Of a stretch of 64,000 nucleotides of DNA, positions 47,028-58,504 are shown piece after piece (the stretch's first letter is position 1; each line of letters starts with the position of its first letter). The notes beneath the pieces were generated by a model. The model was given only the letters and a program-made list of their open reading frames with translations, did not search any database and was not told where the DNA came from. The stretch is taken from positions 14,057,957 to 14,121,956 of the forward strand of contig CM050450.1 of NCBI GenBank assembly GCA_027563935.2, in the 5' to 3' direction. Source of the stretch: Costus lasius (Eukaryota > Streptophyta > Magnoliopsida > Zingiberales > Costaceae). A program made the position numbers and the translations under genes.

Positions 47028-48722
47028 TGTTGGGGTATGCCCTTAAGGCTAATGTTTGAGGCCTTGGGATTGTAATAGTATCATTATATAAACTCTTAAG
47101 TTTATAAAGGCAATGGTTGTTATTCAGGTTGTTACCTTGTCTGCTGTAATACTGAATAATGTCTCAAAGCTGTTCAGCTAGGCTGACATGCACTGATGTC
47201 CTTAGTCGATATATCTTGGTGAACATGAGACAGCCTTGATATGGTTAAGACTAATATGTGTTCTAATCTTATAGGATGCTTCGAGCATGGAATAAGATGT
47301 AGACTCATGGGTACATTGGATGTACTGGACAGACCCTACTAGGATATTCAATTGCTTGTCACAATGTGAATAATCCTTGTATGCTACAAGTGGCACATGT
47401 CCTTTGACTTGAGATCACTTGTGTTTCTAAATGATGATTGTCATTGTTTTGAGGTAGTTCAATATCATTTGAAACATAATGATTATAAACTATCTTGGAT
47501 AATGATCATGAGTCAGGTTAGGACACTAGTGATAGACATAGGATTGCCGTCTCCTTGTTTAAGGAGTGTGATGTTCTAAAGGGGCCCCCTGAATGAGATG
47601 ATTGAGAATAGTGTATGGCCATACCCAGGTGACTATGTTCATCTGATCTAATCATGCTCATCATATTGGAGTCACAGGCTTAACACGCTTGTCCAATAAG
47701 AACATCCAGTGGCAAAGGAAACATGTATGCCTAGTGAGTTGATTCACACTTGTGCTGTGATTTGGGTGAAGTCTTGGAAGACTCTTTCCTTTATATCGGG
47801 AGACAGTGATGTGTTGCTAGATACCCCTCACTGATCGTGATAACGTAAGTTATCGTTACCGACATTTAAAGGAAACCCTTAGGGTCGCACAATTTGATGA
47901 TATGGCTTGCTTAAGTCAGATCGTGTGGACTGAATTGTTTGGATTCAGTTTAAAGGAGTTTAAACTCTGATTGTAAGTGAGATCTGGTCTGATCATGTTT
48001 GATTGATTAGGGCATGAGATCGGTAAGCTTCGATCGAGAGAAGTGATGCTAGATCAGTGAGATCAGATGCATCAAAAGATCAACGGTTAGATCTTGAACC
48101 ATTTGGTTCAGAGAGAGATCTAGACCATGGCTTGGGTTGTTTTGGTTTTGTCATTGAACCAAAAGCGTTGGACCGAATTCCATTGAACCGGTTCACACAT
48201 GTGTGAACGGTTGGTTCAAGGTGGAAGCGTTTTAGGGCGGTTTGCTTTGAGTGGGCGAAAGCTTCATGACTTTCCATATTGGGAAATCATGTAACGCCTC
48301 ATCTAAAAAAACGCCTCAACGCATGTTGTCTTCTTGCTTGGTCGTCTATCCATTCGTAAAGAGGTTGGTTTTGACGAAAAGAGGAAGAGCTTCATCGCCC
48401 TAGCCGAAAGTGTTCTTCATCTCCTTCATACGACAAGAGGACAAGAGCCTTGAAGCCTTGCTAGCACAAGGACGACAAGGAGTGAGCCAACTTCATCTTG
48501 TGTGTGGCACACTTTGGAGGAGACCCCTATCGTTCTCTAGCTTCCAAGCCGACTCCTTCTTCATGGCTATGGTAAAAGATCTTAACTTGATCTTTGAATT
48601 GAAAGAAGTTGATTATATAGACATACTACATGCGATCCTATGCAAACCCTATTTTCGCCCATGCGAAATCTTATGTTGCGCATGTTTAGGGTTCCCCCCC
48701 CCCTATTCTAGGGGACCTTTCA
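47028..48722 (+). repeat. Copia 5' LTR
   Basis: It begins TGTTGGGGTATGCCC and ends GGGGACCTTTCA. The same small frames found in both LTRs (for example 47397-47579 and 54766-54948) are LTR sequence, not genes. A C-run near 48694-48703 precedes the end. Confidence 0.95.
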
Positions 48723-48724
48723 AT

Positions 48725-48736
48725 TGGTATCAGAGC
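48725..48736 (+). promoter_or_regulatory. Primer-binding site, initiator tRNA-Met type
   Basis: TGGTATCAGAGC starts two bases after the LTR end. This word is the standard complement of the 3' end of plant initiator tRNA-Met used by copia elements. Confidence 0.9.
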
Positions 48737-50607
48737 TTTAGGCTTTCGGTATGATCTATATGATTGCTTTGAAGTGTTTGTGATCCATACATGATGCTAT
48801 GTTGCGCTTACTTGATGCTTTGTTTACATGATGCAAGGTTTACATTGTTTAGTTTGCGCTTGTATCATTGTTACAAGAAGTTTGCGCTCCCCCTTGAAGG
48901 GGACCCCCTAAAGTTTGCGCTCCCCCTTGAAGGGGACCCCCTAGATCTAAGGGTTATCAACATGCTAGATATGAGATATATCTTGTTTTCTCAAGTGCCG
49001 CATGTTGTTTATTTGCGCATTGTTCTAGATGTTTTATAAAACTTACATCTTGCGCGCCTCATTAGATCTAAGGTGCCCCTACTTTAAATCCTTAGATGGG
49101 TTGATGGGGTTGAAAGCATCTTCTAGGTTAGATCCAACTAGTCTGATCAGACCATCTGACAGCCTAGATGGGTTGACCAGATAGCACCTGTGCGCAAGCA
49201 CGAGGTGGCTATAGGTCGACTGCATCCAGGGCGTGTAGCGAGGTCTGGTTGAGACGACTATTGAACACACATGAGTTAGGCCCGGGGTCACACCCGCTTG
49301 CCGAAACTCATGAGGGTGGTTCAGCCCTTTGCGCATGCATGGTTGACCATTAGGTCAACTCAAGTCAGTTAGGACTTGGTGCATGCAAGGGCAGAGGATC
49401 TGACTAGATGGATGAGTGGATCCCTATCAATGGACCATTGTAAGGTTGTAGGGCACATAAGAAAATTAAAATTGATGCCAATGGGTTTTCAAAATGTATT
49501 TTCTTTGTAATGGATCACATGTTGATTGAATGATGCCATGATGTTTGTCTATTTCATCTTATGTGGGTTGCCCTTTTAACGTGTGCTGTGCTGGGGCCTG
49601 CGAGCCTGGTAAATTATTATTGTGATCTGCGAATCACATTTTTAATGAATTTATTGTATAATTGACCTGTGAGTCAAGCTTGTCTAGATAGATCAAAATG
49701 TATTTTGATTAGACAAGAGCACAAAGGCACACATCCAAGAGGAGCATTCAGCTGGTGGCGCACCTGAGGTGCTCTTGGCACAAGGGCCCTGGGTTGGACC
49801 AGATCAGATGCTAAAAGACCCATGAAGAGCAAGTGAAGACTTAAGCTAGGCTAAGGTCTTACTTAGGCTATGGGCTTTTACCACATAAGATCCATGCTTT
49901 CTGTTATTGTTTAAATAAATAGAATTGCATGTGTTATTTATCTTCTGCTATAGCCATAGGATTTGCCTGATAGTAAGAAGATAAAAGACCGTTAAAATCC
50001 AACGCTAAAATATCAAGCACGTAATGCCTTCTGACGCGAAACCTCACTGTTCTGACTATCGTTGGAGCCGTGTTGAACCCACTCAGTGGGCACGTCCATC
50101 TATCTTCAGACAGTGCGGGATTTCACCTGCGTGTTACAGAGTAGGGATTTATCCCTTCTCGTTGCTCAGCATAGCACGTGGTGGTCCAGGGAGTAGGTCG
50201 GGTCAGCTTGACCATGTAGGCTACATATGTGGCGCATATGGTAGCACATGGAGGCAGCCATCTGTGGGATCAGAGACTGTGTTGGACCAACTCAGTTGGC
50301 GCAGTCTGCTGGATTGCCCAGATGAAGGGGAATCGCACGGGTTGGCGATTGGCTGGTACAGCCTACCAGAAATTAGTGCTTGTCATCTCTGTGCATCTTA
50401 TCTCGCCTGAGCGGGACGCGGAGACCAAGTATGAAATCTGGATCCCATCTCACTAAAAGAGTGTTACTCTTTCGGACTGTTTACTGGATTTTTCAGTCAG
50501 ACAAAATAGTGAGAAAAGAATCTTTCTTAAGTCCTGGATTGATTCTAGACATTGATACTGACCTTGCTGTTCTTGCATTGTTGTAGATTCCTGCAGCAAC
50601 GAACACC
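48737..50607 (+). other. Long copia leader with a tandem 35-bp repeat
   Basis: About 1.87 kb separate the primer site from gag, unusually long. AGTTTGCGCTCCCCCTTGAA then GGGGACCCCCTA is repeated in tandem at about 48879-48944. Its CCCC..GGGG halves can pair. Small frames (for example 50024-50410) show no recognised domain. Confidence 0.6.
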
Positions 50608-51354
50608 ATGAGCTTCAATGTGCGATCCCTACTGGAAAGGGAGAAGTTTGCTGGGCCAAACTTCTCGGACTGGTTCGGACACCTTAAGATTGTTCTTAAG
50701 GCTGAGAGGAAACTGTATGTCCTCGAGACGGCTGTGCCGCCTCAACCCGCTCCGAACGCTGCAAGGGCGGTTCGTGATGCCTATGAAAAGCACGTCAATG
50801 ATAGCATTGATGTCGCTTGCCTGATGCTAGCGTCTATGACGCCACCGCTGCAGCGTCAGCATGAGGATATGTCGGCTATAGAAATTATAGCGAACCTCAA
50901 GATGCTGTATGCTGCACAGGCGAGGACAGAACGCTATAATCTGACGAAGCTCTTCTTTCAGAGCAAACTGGCTGAAGGGAGCCCAGTGGGAGCTCACGTG
51001 CTCAAGATGATTGGGCACAAGGAGGCTCTGGAGAAACTGGGGCATACCATCAACCAGGAGCTTGCTGTAGATATTATTCTGCAGTCTCTCCCGCCTTCTT
51101 TCGATGCGTTCATTATTAACTTTAATATGAACAAAATCGATTGTACTCCGGCAGAGCTGCTGAATATGCTCTTGACTACTGAGGAAACTCTGAAGGGAAA
51201 GCCTTCAACCTCTGTCTTGATGGTTCCTTCGAGGAACAAGAAGAAGGGGAAGAAGGGCAAGGCCCCTGTCAAGAACTACAGTAAGGCTCTGAAACAAAAG
51301 GTGAAGCGGGCAAAGGACAACAGGTGTTTCCACTGTGGCCAGCTGGGTCGCTGA
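50608..51354 (+). pseudogene. Copia gag, zinc knuckle broken
   Basis: The start ATG follows GCAACGAACACC. The protein opens with MSFNVRSLLEREKF and the copia gag pattern NFSDWFGHLKIVLKAE, with a UBN2-type gag core and a Lys-rich linker (NKKKGKKGKAPVK). The knuckle begins CFHCGQLG, but the His position reads Arg (CGC). The next codon is TGA (51352-51354), followed in frame by KKDC, so both the metal ligand and the frame are lost. Pol continues in the same frame. Confidence 0.9.
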
Positions 51355-53781
51355 AAAAAGGACTGTAAAGCGCTCCAAGGAGATAAGAGGGGAAGCATCG
51401 CTTCTGGCTCAGGTATATTTGTGACTGAGGTCATGTTATCTTCTTCTTCTATTTCATGGGTGTTGGACACTGCATGTGGAGTTCACATTTGTTCAAATGT
51501 ACAGGAACTCAAGAGAAGAAGGCAGGTGGGACAGCATGAGGTAGACCTACGCGTTGGAAACGGGGCACGGGTTGCTGCTGTTGCTGTAGGAGACTATTTC
51601 ATTTCTTTACCATCTGGCATTGTATTGGAATTAAACAATTGTTATTTTGTACCGAGTATCACCAAAAATATTATCTCTATTCCTGCTCTTGTCAGGAAAG
51701 GATTTGCCTTTGAATGCAACATTTCAAAGTGTGTTTTATCTTATGATAATATTGTTTATGGAACTGGTTCAATTAACAATGGGTTATTCATGTTGGACAT
51801 GGAATATTCTGTACAAAACATTGATAATAAGAAAGCCAAGTATGCTGATGACAGCACCTTGTTATGGCATAGTCGTTTAGGCCATATTAACAAGAAGCGC
51901 ATTAAGCGGTTGCATGATCATGGACTGCTGGGATCATTCTCCTATGAGGAGATTGATACATGCAAAGCTTGTTTAATGGGTAAAATGACGAAGTCACCTT
52001 TTCCTAACAAAGGTCAAAGGGCTTCAGGTTTACTTGACCTTATACACAGTGATGTGTGTGGGCCGTTTAGTAAACATGCCAGAGGTGGCTATCAGTACTT
52101 CATTACCTTTACTGACGATTTTAGTAGGTATGGTTATGTCTATCTTATGAGACATAAGAGTGAATCTTTTGACAAGTTCAAAGAGTTCAAAAATGAAGTA
52201 CAGAATCAGCTAGGCCGAAATATCAAGGCTCTTCGTTCTGATCGAGGTGGAGAATACTTGAGTCATGCGTTTACTGACTATCTGAAGGAGCGTGGGATTA
52301 TCTCACAGCTCACTCCGCCAGGAACACCGCAATGGAATGGTGTGTCCGAGAGGAGAAATAGAACGTTACTTGATATGGTTCGTTCTATGATGAGTCAGGC
52401 TACTCTACCTTACTCCTTTTGGGGATTTGCACTGGAAACAGCTGCAAAGGTACTAAACCGAGTGCCATCCAAGGCAGTTTCAAAGACGCCATATGAGTTA
52501 TGGTATGGGAAACAGCCGAGCTTGACATTTATCAGGATCTGGGGTTGCGAGGCTTATGTCAAAAAGCTCGCCTCTGGGAAACTGGAGAGCAGATCTGAGA
52601 AATGTATCTTTGTCGGTTACCCTAAGGAAACTAAGGGTTATTATTTCTTCGATCCCAAAGAGAACAAAGTATTTGTTGCTCGGACGGCCATATTTCTTGA
52701 GAAGGAGTTTCTTCTGCAAGAGGCCAGTGGGAGAGAAATAAAGCTGGATGAGAATCCAGAGGAAGGACAAAGTAGTCAAGCGCAGTTGGATGAGCCTGAG
52801 CCGGTGGATCAGGTTACTGAACAACCTGAGGCTCAGATATCACGGGAACCGCGAAGATCGGGAAGGATCCGTCGACAGCCTGAGCGCTATGACGGAGTCT
52901 ACATCATTGAAAATGATGAACCCCTCACTTATGCGGATGCGGTCAGTGGACCGGAGTCAGCTAGATGGCTTGAAGCTATGCGAGCCGAGATGGACTCCAT
53001 GTCAGATAACCAAGTCTGGGATTTGGTTGATCCGCCTCCGGGAGTAATCCCTATAGGCTGTAAATGGATCTTCAAGAAGAAGATTGACATGGATGGTAAC
53101 GTCGTTACCTATAAAGGCAGGCTAGTTGCGAAAGGTTTCAAACAAATCTACGGGATAGATTATGATGAAACTTTTTCACCTGTAGCCATGTTCAAGTCTA
53201 TTCGGATTCTTTTCGCGATAGCTGCATATTATGATTATGAGATCTGGCAAATGGATGTGAAAACAGCTTTCCTGAATGGAAATCTGAATGAGGATGTGTA
53301 TATGACACAACCTGAAGGTTTCACTAATCCATCAGATCGTCATAAAATATGCAAGTTAAAGAGGTCCATTTATGGACTGAAACAAGCATCTAGAAGCTGG
53401 CATATTCGTTTTGATGAATCAATCTCTGAGTTTGGTTTCATCAAGAACAAAGATGACTCGTGTGTATATAAGAGGTTTAGTGGGAGCGTGATTACATTCC
53501 TAGTCCTCTACGTCGATGACATCTTGATCATTGGAAATGATATTCCAGAAATGCATGCGGTTAAGGCATGGCTAAGGAAATGTTTCCAGATGAAAGATTT
53601 AGGAGAAGCAGCCTATGTGTTAGGTGTGAAGATCTACAGGGATAGATCTAAGAGGCTTCTCGGGCTGTGCCAGAGTACTTACATCGATAAGGTCCTGGAA
53701 AGATTCCATTTAGAGAAATCTAAAAGGGGATATCTTCCAGTCAGACATGGTCTGAATCTTTCGAAGAGTCAGTGTCCATAA
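51355..53781 (+). pseudogene. Copia protease-integrase-reverse transcriptase
   Basis: It is in frame with gag. Protease: VLDTACGVHIC, where the usual catalytic D-[ST]-G reads D-T-A. Integrase: the HHCC finger (HSRLGHINKKR...CKACLMGK), then catalytic Asp (HSDVCGPF), Asp (RSDRGGEY) and Glu (WNGVSERRNR). Reverse transcriptase: WQMDVKTAFLNG and the active-site YVDD (LYVDDILIIGND). A TAA at 53779-53781 interrupts just after the RT region. Apart from these the 786-codon run is open. It belongs to the TNT1/Tork-like group by overall look; the exact lineage is not certain. Confidence 0.92.
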
Positions 53782-54376
53782 ACACAGACTGAGAAAGATG
53801 AAATGGACAATACGCCTTATGCTTCGGCTATTGGGTCCATTATGTATGCGATGTTGTGTACTCGCCCAGACGTCGCTTACGGGTTAAGCGTGACCAGTCG
53901 TTTCCAAAGTAATCCAGGACAGGCACACTGGATTGCAGTCAAGAACATCTTAAAATATCTGCGGAGGACCAAAGATATGTTCTTGATATATGTGGAAGAG
54001 TTTCAAACAGTCAACTGTTGCTGATTCCACAACAGAAGCCGAGTATGTTGCAGCCTCGGAAGCATCTAAGGAGGCAGTTTGGATTCATAAGTTCGTGAGA
54101 GAACTTGGTGTTGTTCCTTCGAGTGTCGATCCTTTGGTTATCTTCTGTGATAACACTGGAGCCATCGCACAAGCAAAGGAACCACGGTCGCACCAGAAGT
54201 CCAAGCACATACAGAGACGGTTTCACTTGATCCGGGAGATCATTGATCGTGGCGAGATCAAAATTTGCAAGGTTCATACAGATGACAATCTGGCTGACCC
54301 GCTTACCAAGCCTCTGGCGCAGCAGAAGCATGAGAAGCACTGTAATAACATGGGTTTGAGATTTCTCAACCATTAG
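53782..54376 (+). pseudogene. Copia RNase H region with internal deletion
   Basis: Reading resumes in the gag-pol frame (PYASAIGSIMYAMLCTRPDV...KNILKYLRRTKDMFLIY). At about 53990 it jumps to another frame with SFKQSTVADSTTEAEYVAASE, IFCDNTGAI and ADPLTKPLA. From family knowledge some 35-45 codons between these, including the first catalytic Asp block (YTDASF type), are missing. The region ends ...LRFLNH at the usual distance before the polypurine tract. Confidence 0.88.
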
Positions 54377-54380
54377 ATTA

Positions 54381-54396
54381 AGTGCAAGTGGGAGAT
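54381..54396 (+). promoter_or_regulatory. Polypurine tract of the copia element
   Basis: AGTGCAAGTGGGAGAT directly precedes the 3' LTR. It is the usual plus-strand primer of this copia type and matches the tract at about 12142-12154. Confidence 0.85.
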
Positions 54397-56091
54397 TGTT
54401 GGGGTATGCCCTTAAGGCTAATGTTTGAGGCCTTGGGATTGTAATAGTATCATTGTATAAACTCTTAAGTTTATAAAGGCAATGGTTGTTATTCAGGTTG
54501 TTACCTTGTCTGCTGTAATACTGAATAATGTCTCAAAGCTGTTCAGCTAGGCTGACATGCACTGATGTCCTTAGTCGATATATCTTGGTGAACATGAGAC
54601 AGCCTTGATATGGTTAAGACTAATATATGTTCTAATCTTATAGGATGCTTCGAGCATGGAATAAGATGTAGACTCATGGGTACATTGGATGTACTAGACA
54701 GACCCTACTAGGATATTCAATTGCTTGTCACAATGTGAATAATCCTTGTATGCTACAAGTGGCACATGTCCTTTGACTTGAGATCACTTGTGTTTCTAAA
54801 TGATGATTGTCATTGTTTTGAGGTAGTTCAATATCATTTGAAACATAATGATTATAAACTATCTTGGATAATGATCATGAGTCAGGTTAGGACACTAGTG
54901 ATAGACATAGGATTGCCGTCTCCTTGTTTAAGGAGTGTGATGTTCTAAAGGGGCCCCCTGAATGAGATGATTGAGAATAGTGTATGGCCATACCCAGGTG
55001 ACTATGTTCATCTGATCTAATCATGCTCATCATATTGGAGTCACAGGCTTAACACGCTTGTCCAATAAGAACATCCAGTGGCAAAGGAAACATGTATGCC
55101 TAGTGAGTTGATTCACACTTGTGCTGTGATTTAGGTGAAGTCTTGGAAGACTCTTTCCTTTATATCGGGAGACAGTGATGTGTTGCTAGATACCCCTCAC
55201 TGATCGTGATAACGTAAGTTATCGTTACCGACATTTAAAGGAAACCCTTAGGGTCGCACAATTTGATGATATGGCTTGCTTAAGTCAGATCGTGTGGACT
55301 GAATTGTTTGGATTCAGTTTAAAGGAGTTTAAACTCTGATTGTAAGTGAGATCTGGTCTGATCATGTTTGATTGATTAGGGCATGAGATCGGTAAGCTTC
55401 GATCGAGAGAAGTGATGCTAGATCAGTGAGATCAGATGCATCAAAAGATCAACGGTTAGATCTTGAACCATTTGGTTCAGAGAGAGATCTAGACCATGGC
55501 TTGGGTTGTTTTGGTTTTGTCATTGAACCAAAAGCGTTGGACCGAATTCCATTGAACCGGTTCACACATGTGTGAACGGTTGGTTCAAGGTGGAAGCGTT
55601 TTAGGGCGGTTTGCTTTGAGTGGGCGAAAGCTTCATGACTTTCCATATTGGGAAATCATGTAACGCCTCATCTAAAAAAACGCCTCAACGCATGTTGTCT
55701 TCTTGCTTGGTCGTCTATCCATTCGTAAAGAGGTTGGTTTTGACGAAAAGAGGAAGAGCTTCATCGCCCTAGCCAAAAGTGTTCTTCATCTCCTTCATAC
55801 GACAAGAGGACAAGAGCCTTGAAGCCTTGCTAGCACAAGGACGACAAGGAGTGAGCCAACTTCATCTTGTGTGTGGCACACTTTGGAGGAGACCCCTATC
55901 GTTCTCTAGCTTCCAAGCCGACTCCTTCTTCATGGCTATGGTAAAAGATCTTAACTTGATCTTTGAATTGAAAGAAGTTGATTATATAGACATACTACAT
56001 GCGATCCTATGCAAACCCTATTTCCGCCCATGCGAAATCTTATGTTGCGCATGTTTAGGGTTTCCCCCCCCCTATTCTAGGGGACCTTTCA
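54397..56091 (+). repeat. Copia 3' LTR
   Basis: It has the same length as the 5' LTR with no indels. Differences seen: TATATAAAC/TGTATAAAC, ATATGTGTT/ATATATGTT, CTGGAC/CTAGAC, TTTGGGT/TTTAGGT, CCGAAAG/CCAAAAG, TTTTCGC/TTTCCGC and TTC10/TTTC9. Confidence 0.95.
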
Positions 56092-56338
56092 CCCCTTCTG
56101 CTTGCCTTTGCCAAATCCAGAGCGCACATCTATCCGCGTTCGTGGAAACTGGCGCATCCAGCCAGTTGAGGACGCACAGCCCGATCCAGTAGACACAGCA
56201 CCACCAGCACCGGGAGCATTCTCTTTTGGTGGTACATCTTCTCGCGATTTCATGATATCTGTGTTGCAGGAAATTAAAGAGGAGCAACTTCATCAGCGGG
56301 AGATGATCGATCACATGGACACCACTATCTCTCACATG

Positions 56339-58246
56339 TGATGACACCGAAATATGTAGTATATTTTGCATCATTTTAGATACCTTTTTATGCTAAATCG
56401 AGAATCTTTTTACTTGTTTTTATGCTAAATCCATCAAATGTTGCAAAGTTTACTTCTATTTTGGTTTTTCATGTTTTTCAGGTAAAAAGGCACTATTTTA
56501 GGCATTTTCAAGCAAAAATCAAATACATGAAAGAGTTCTCATTAACAAGAAGAAGTCACCCAAGAAATTTCACACAAATCGGAGCAAGCCGGCAAATTAC
56601 GGTAGTGTCGTAATCTATTTTACGGTACCGTAATTCCACATGGTACCGTAAAATCCGAACACTGCCGTAATTTGTAAAGATTTCCGAACAGAAAGATTTC
56701 CTAATTTTACGGTACCGGCCGTAAGCAATATTACGGTACCGTGTTTTCCAACCGTTTCAGAACAGAAAGTTGCCCTGAAATTACGGCACCCGCTGTAAAG
56801 AATTACACGGGCCGTATTTTCCCGACGAATCCAACCAGAGAGCTCAGTTGATATTACGGCACGGGCCATAAACTATTTTACGGGCCATATTTTCTGAGAC
56901 AACATCGGTACAGAAGACACAAGAGATTTTATGGCACCAGCCGTAAACAATTATACTGCCGTAAAACCCGTTTTGAATGCGATGCCCGGTCAGTTTCCAC
57001 GCCCGATTTTTGCAGAGATTCTTGCGGGCGATCCAGGGCTTAATATTCGAAGCCGTAAGAAGCAAAGAGGGAGCTTTGGACGAGAGGATTACAGAGAGAC
57101 CAAAAGCCCTAAATTTCGTGCACTGTCGAAGGAGAAATTTTGATCCACGCCGCCGCCGAGGGTTCCGCAGCCACGCTCGATCCAGACGATCTCCGGCCGT
57201 GATCTTTCTACTGAAGCTGCGCCTGGTGAAGGAGTGGACGTGCCAAAAGTTTCAGATCAAAAGGAGACGAATTGGAGGAGAAATCAGAGAAAGAAGAATC
57301 GCTACCGATTTCTTCGCAAATTACGGCTGTGAAATACTTCACAACCGTGTCGTATTTTCTGAGAACTCTTTCTTTTGTTGAATCTCAATTTTCTGAAATT
57401 ATGGAATTCTGTAATCTCTTCACCATGCTAGCTTAAACTATTTTTGGGACATGGGGAAGTCGTTCACTTGACTTTAAATGATTAGATAACTTCTTTTTTT
57501 TTCAATATTTCGTTGAGTTTGATCTTAGCATGATGATTTTGCTCATGCGTTAACTGTGCTTAGAATCTCTTTAAGTTCATGTTATTAATTATGTTCTTAG
57601 AATTTTCGCTTGAGACCGAAAGGTGATTGCTTGAGAATTTGGAACCCTAGAACTGCATGTTAGGATCCCTTCCTTAGGTTAGATCCATCTTAATCTTTTC
57701 TAGTAAGATAATTGCCGTAATTATAACATGAATCTTTAGATCGAGTCTATTTGTCAAACGTGGAGATCTTGGGCGAAAGCAAAGATCGGAACGTTGGAGA
57801 CCCTTGAGCAAAACTAGTTGCGAGACTCGGATGCACGAAAGTGATCCTTGAGACTCCACTAGAGATTCCTAGAACTCGAATGCACGAAAGTGATCCTTGA
57901 GTTCATCGTTTGATAATATCTTCATCATGATAAAATTGAATCAACGAAATCCTTATACATATCTAGTCATAAAAGTTTAAGTGAACGAAACCCTAGTCCC
58001 AGCTTTTCTCTCTGATAATCCCGCTCTTAGTTCCGATTGCTATTTTCACGATCTCGATTTGCCTAGATAGTAAGAAATCGACTATTTAGTATTCGACAAC
58101 GTAGGTACCTATGGATTCGATACTTTTTTTTATTACTTCGTATACCCTTACACTTGCGGTTTAACATCAAGGTTTGGTGCCGTTACCAAGGATTAGTCCA
58201 AGGTACACGCGTGCCAAACTTGTAGTGATTCCCTCCCGGGCTAACA
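56339..58246 (+). repeat. 5' LTR of the pol-less element
   Basis: It starts TGATGACACCGAAATATGTA and ends ...GGGCTAACA. Palindromic TACGGTACCGTA-type words cluster at about 56598-56965. A near-duplicate pair GACTCGGATGCACGAAAGTG/GAACTCGAATGCACGAAAGTG lies near 57824-57890. The LTR tail has ATTCGATACTTT..ACACTTGCGG, like the other Athila LTR. Small open frames here are not genes. Confidence 0.85.
56598..56965 (+). repeat. Palindrome block in the LTR (TTACGGTACCGTAA family)
   Basis: A perfect palindrome TTTTACGGTACCGTAA lies around 56619-56634, followed by GGTACCGTAAAA, ACGGTACCGGCCGTAA, ATTACGGTACCGT, TTACGGCACCCGCTGTAA, ACACGGGCCGTATTTT and more, about every 25-60 bp. The same set recurs in the 3' LTR at about 62680-63050. 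Confidence 0.85.
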
Positions 58247-58252
58247 AGTTTT

Positions 58253-58270
58253 TGGCGCCGTTGCCGGGGA
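58253..58270 (+). promoter_or_regulatory. Primer-binding site, tRNA-Asp type
   Basis: TGGCGCCGTTGCCGGGGA, six bases after the LTR end, is the exact complement of the 3' end of plant tRNA-Asp as I know it, the typical primer of Athila-type elements. A worn version (TGGTGCCGTTACCAAGGA) lies upstream near 58176-58193. Confidence 0.88.
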
Positions 58271-58504
58271 CCTTAGTTTTGTTAATATCATAATAGTTGT
58301 TAGTATTGCTAGACTAAGTATTTTTGTTTTAGATTTAACTTTGTTTTTTCTTTTTGCAGGTTTTGGATTTTTACAGTTGTGACAGAACTGTGATATCTGA
58401 AGATTTGTGAATCTACTTGTGTTTTGTGTTTTTTTTATTTATTTTGAAAAAAAAAATTCTCTGATTGATTGGTGTTGGATTATCTTTTCGATAGATATGA
58501 AGAT

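Larger units (their letters stand above)
47028..56091 (+). mobile_element. Ty1/copia element, complete ends, disabled interior (9,064 bp)
   Basis: It has two 1,695-bp LTRs (TG...CA), a CCCCT duplication, an initiator-tRNA-Met primer site, a long leader, gag-pol in a single frame, RNase H remains and a polypurine tract. Only seven base differences, all transitions, were counted between the LTRs, so insertion is recent. The interior has two stops and one deletion, so this copy could not have moved itself in its present form. Confidence 0.95.
45497..56338 (+). mobile_element. Athila fragment, copy 2, split by the copia insertion
   Basis: 45497-47027 and 56092-56338 are one contiguous stretch interrupted by the copia element; together they match 2420-4280 of copy 1. 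The left part keeps two quasi-palindromes (45537-45556 and about 45603-45622). The left edge joins FAR1-like DNA without an LTR, so the gag side has been lost. The right part is cut by the 5' LTR of the element starting at 56339 and should continue beyond the window. Confidence 0.85.

Noticed and set aside
47397..48754. Small frames repeated at 54766-56192
   Set aside because: They lie in the two identical LTRs and are unlikely to be genes; shared sequence is due to LTR duplication.
56977..57381. Arg-rich frame in the LTR, repeated at 62940-63465
   Set aside because: It is within the LTR leader, differs in open length between the two LTR copies and has no domain; a small upstream frame cannot be excluded.
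58253..58270. tRNA-Asp gene piece
   Set aside because: Only the 18-nt complement of the tRNA 3' end is present, at the place of a primer-binding site; no cloverleaf can be formed.
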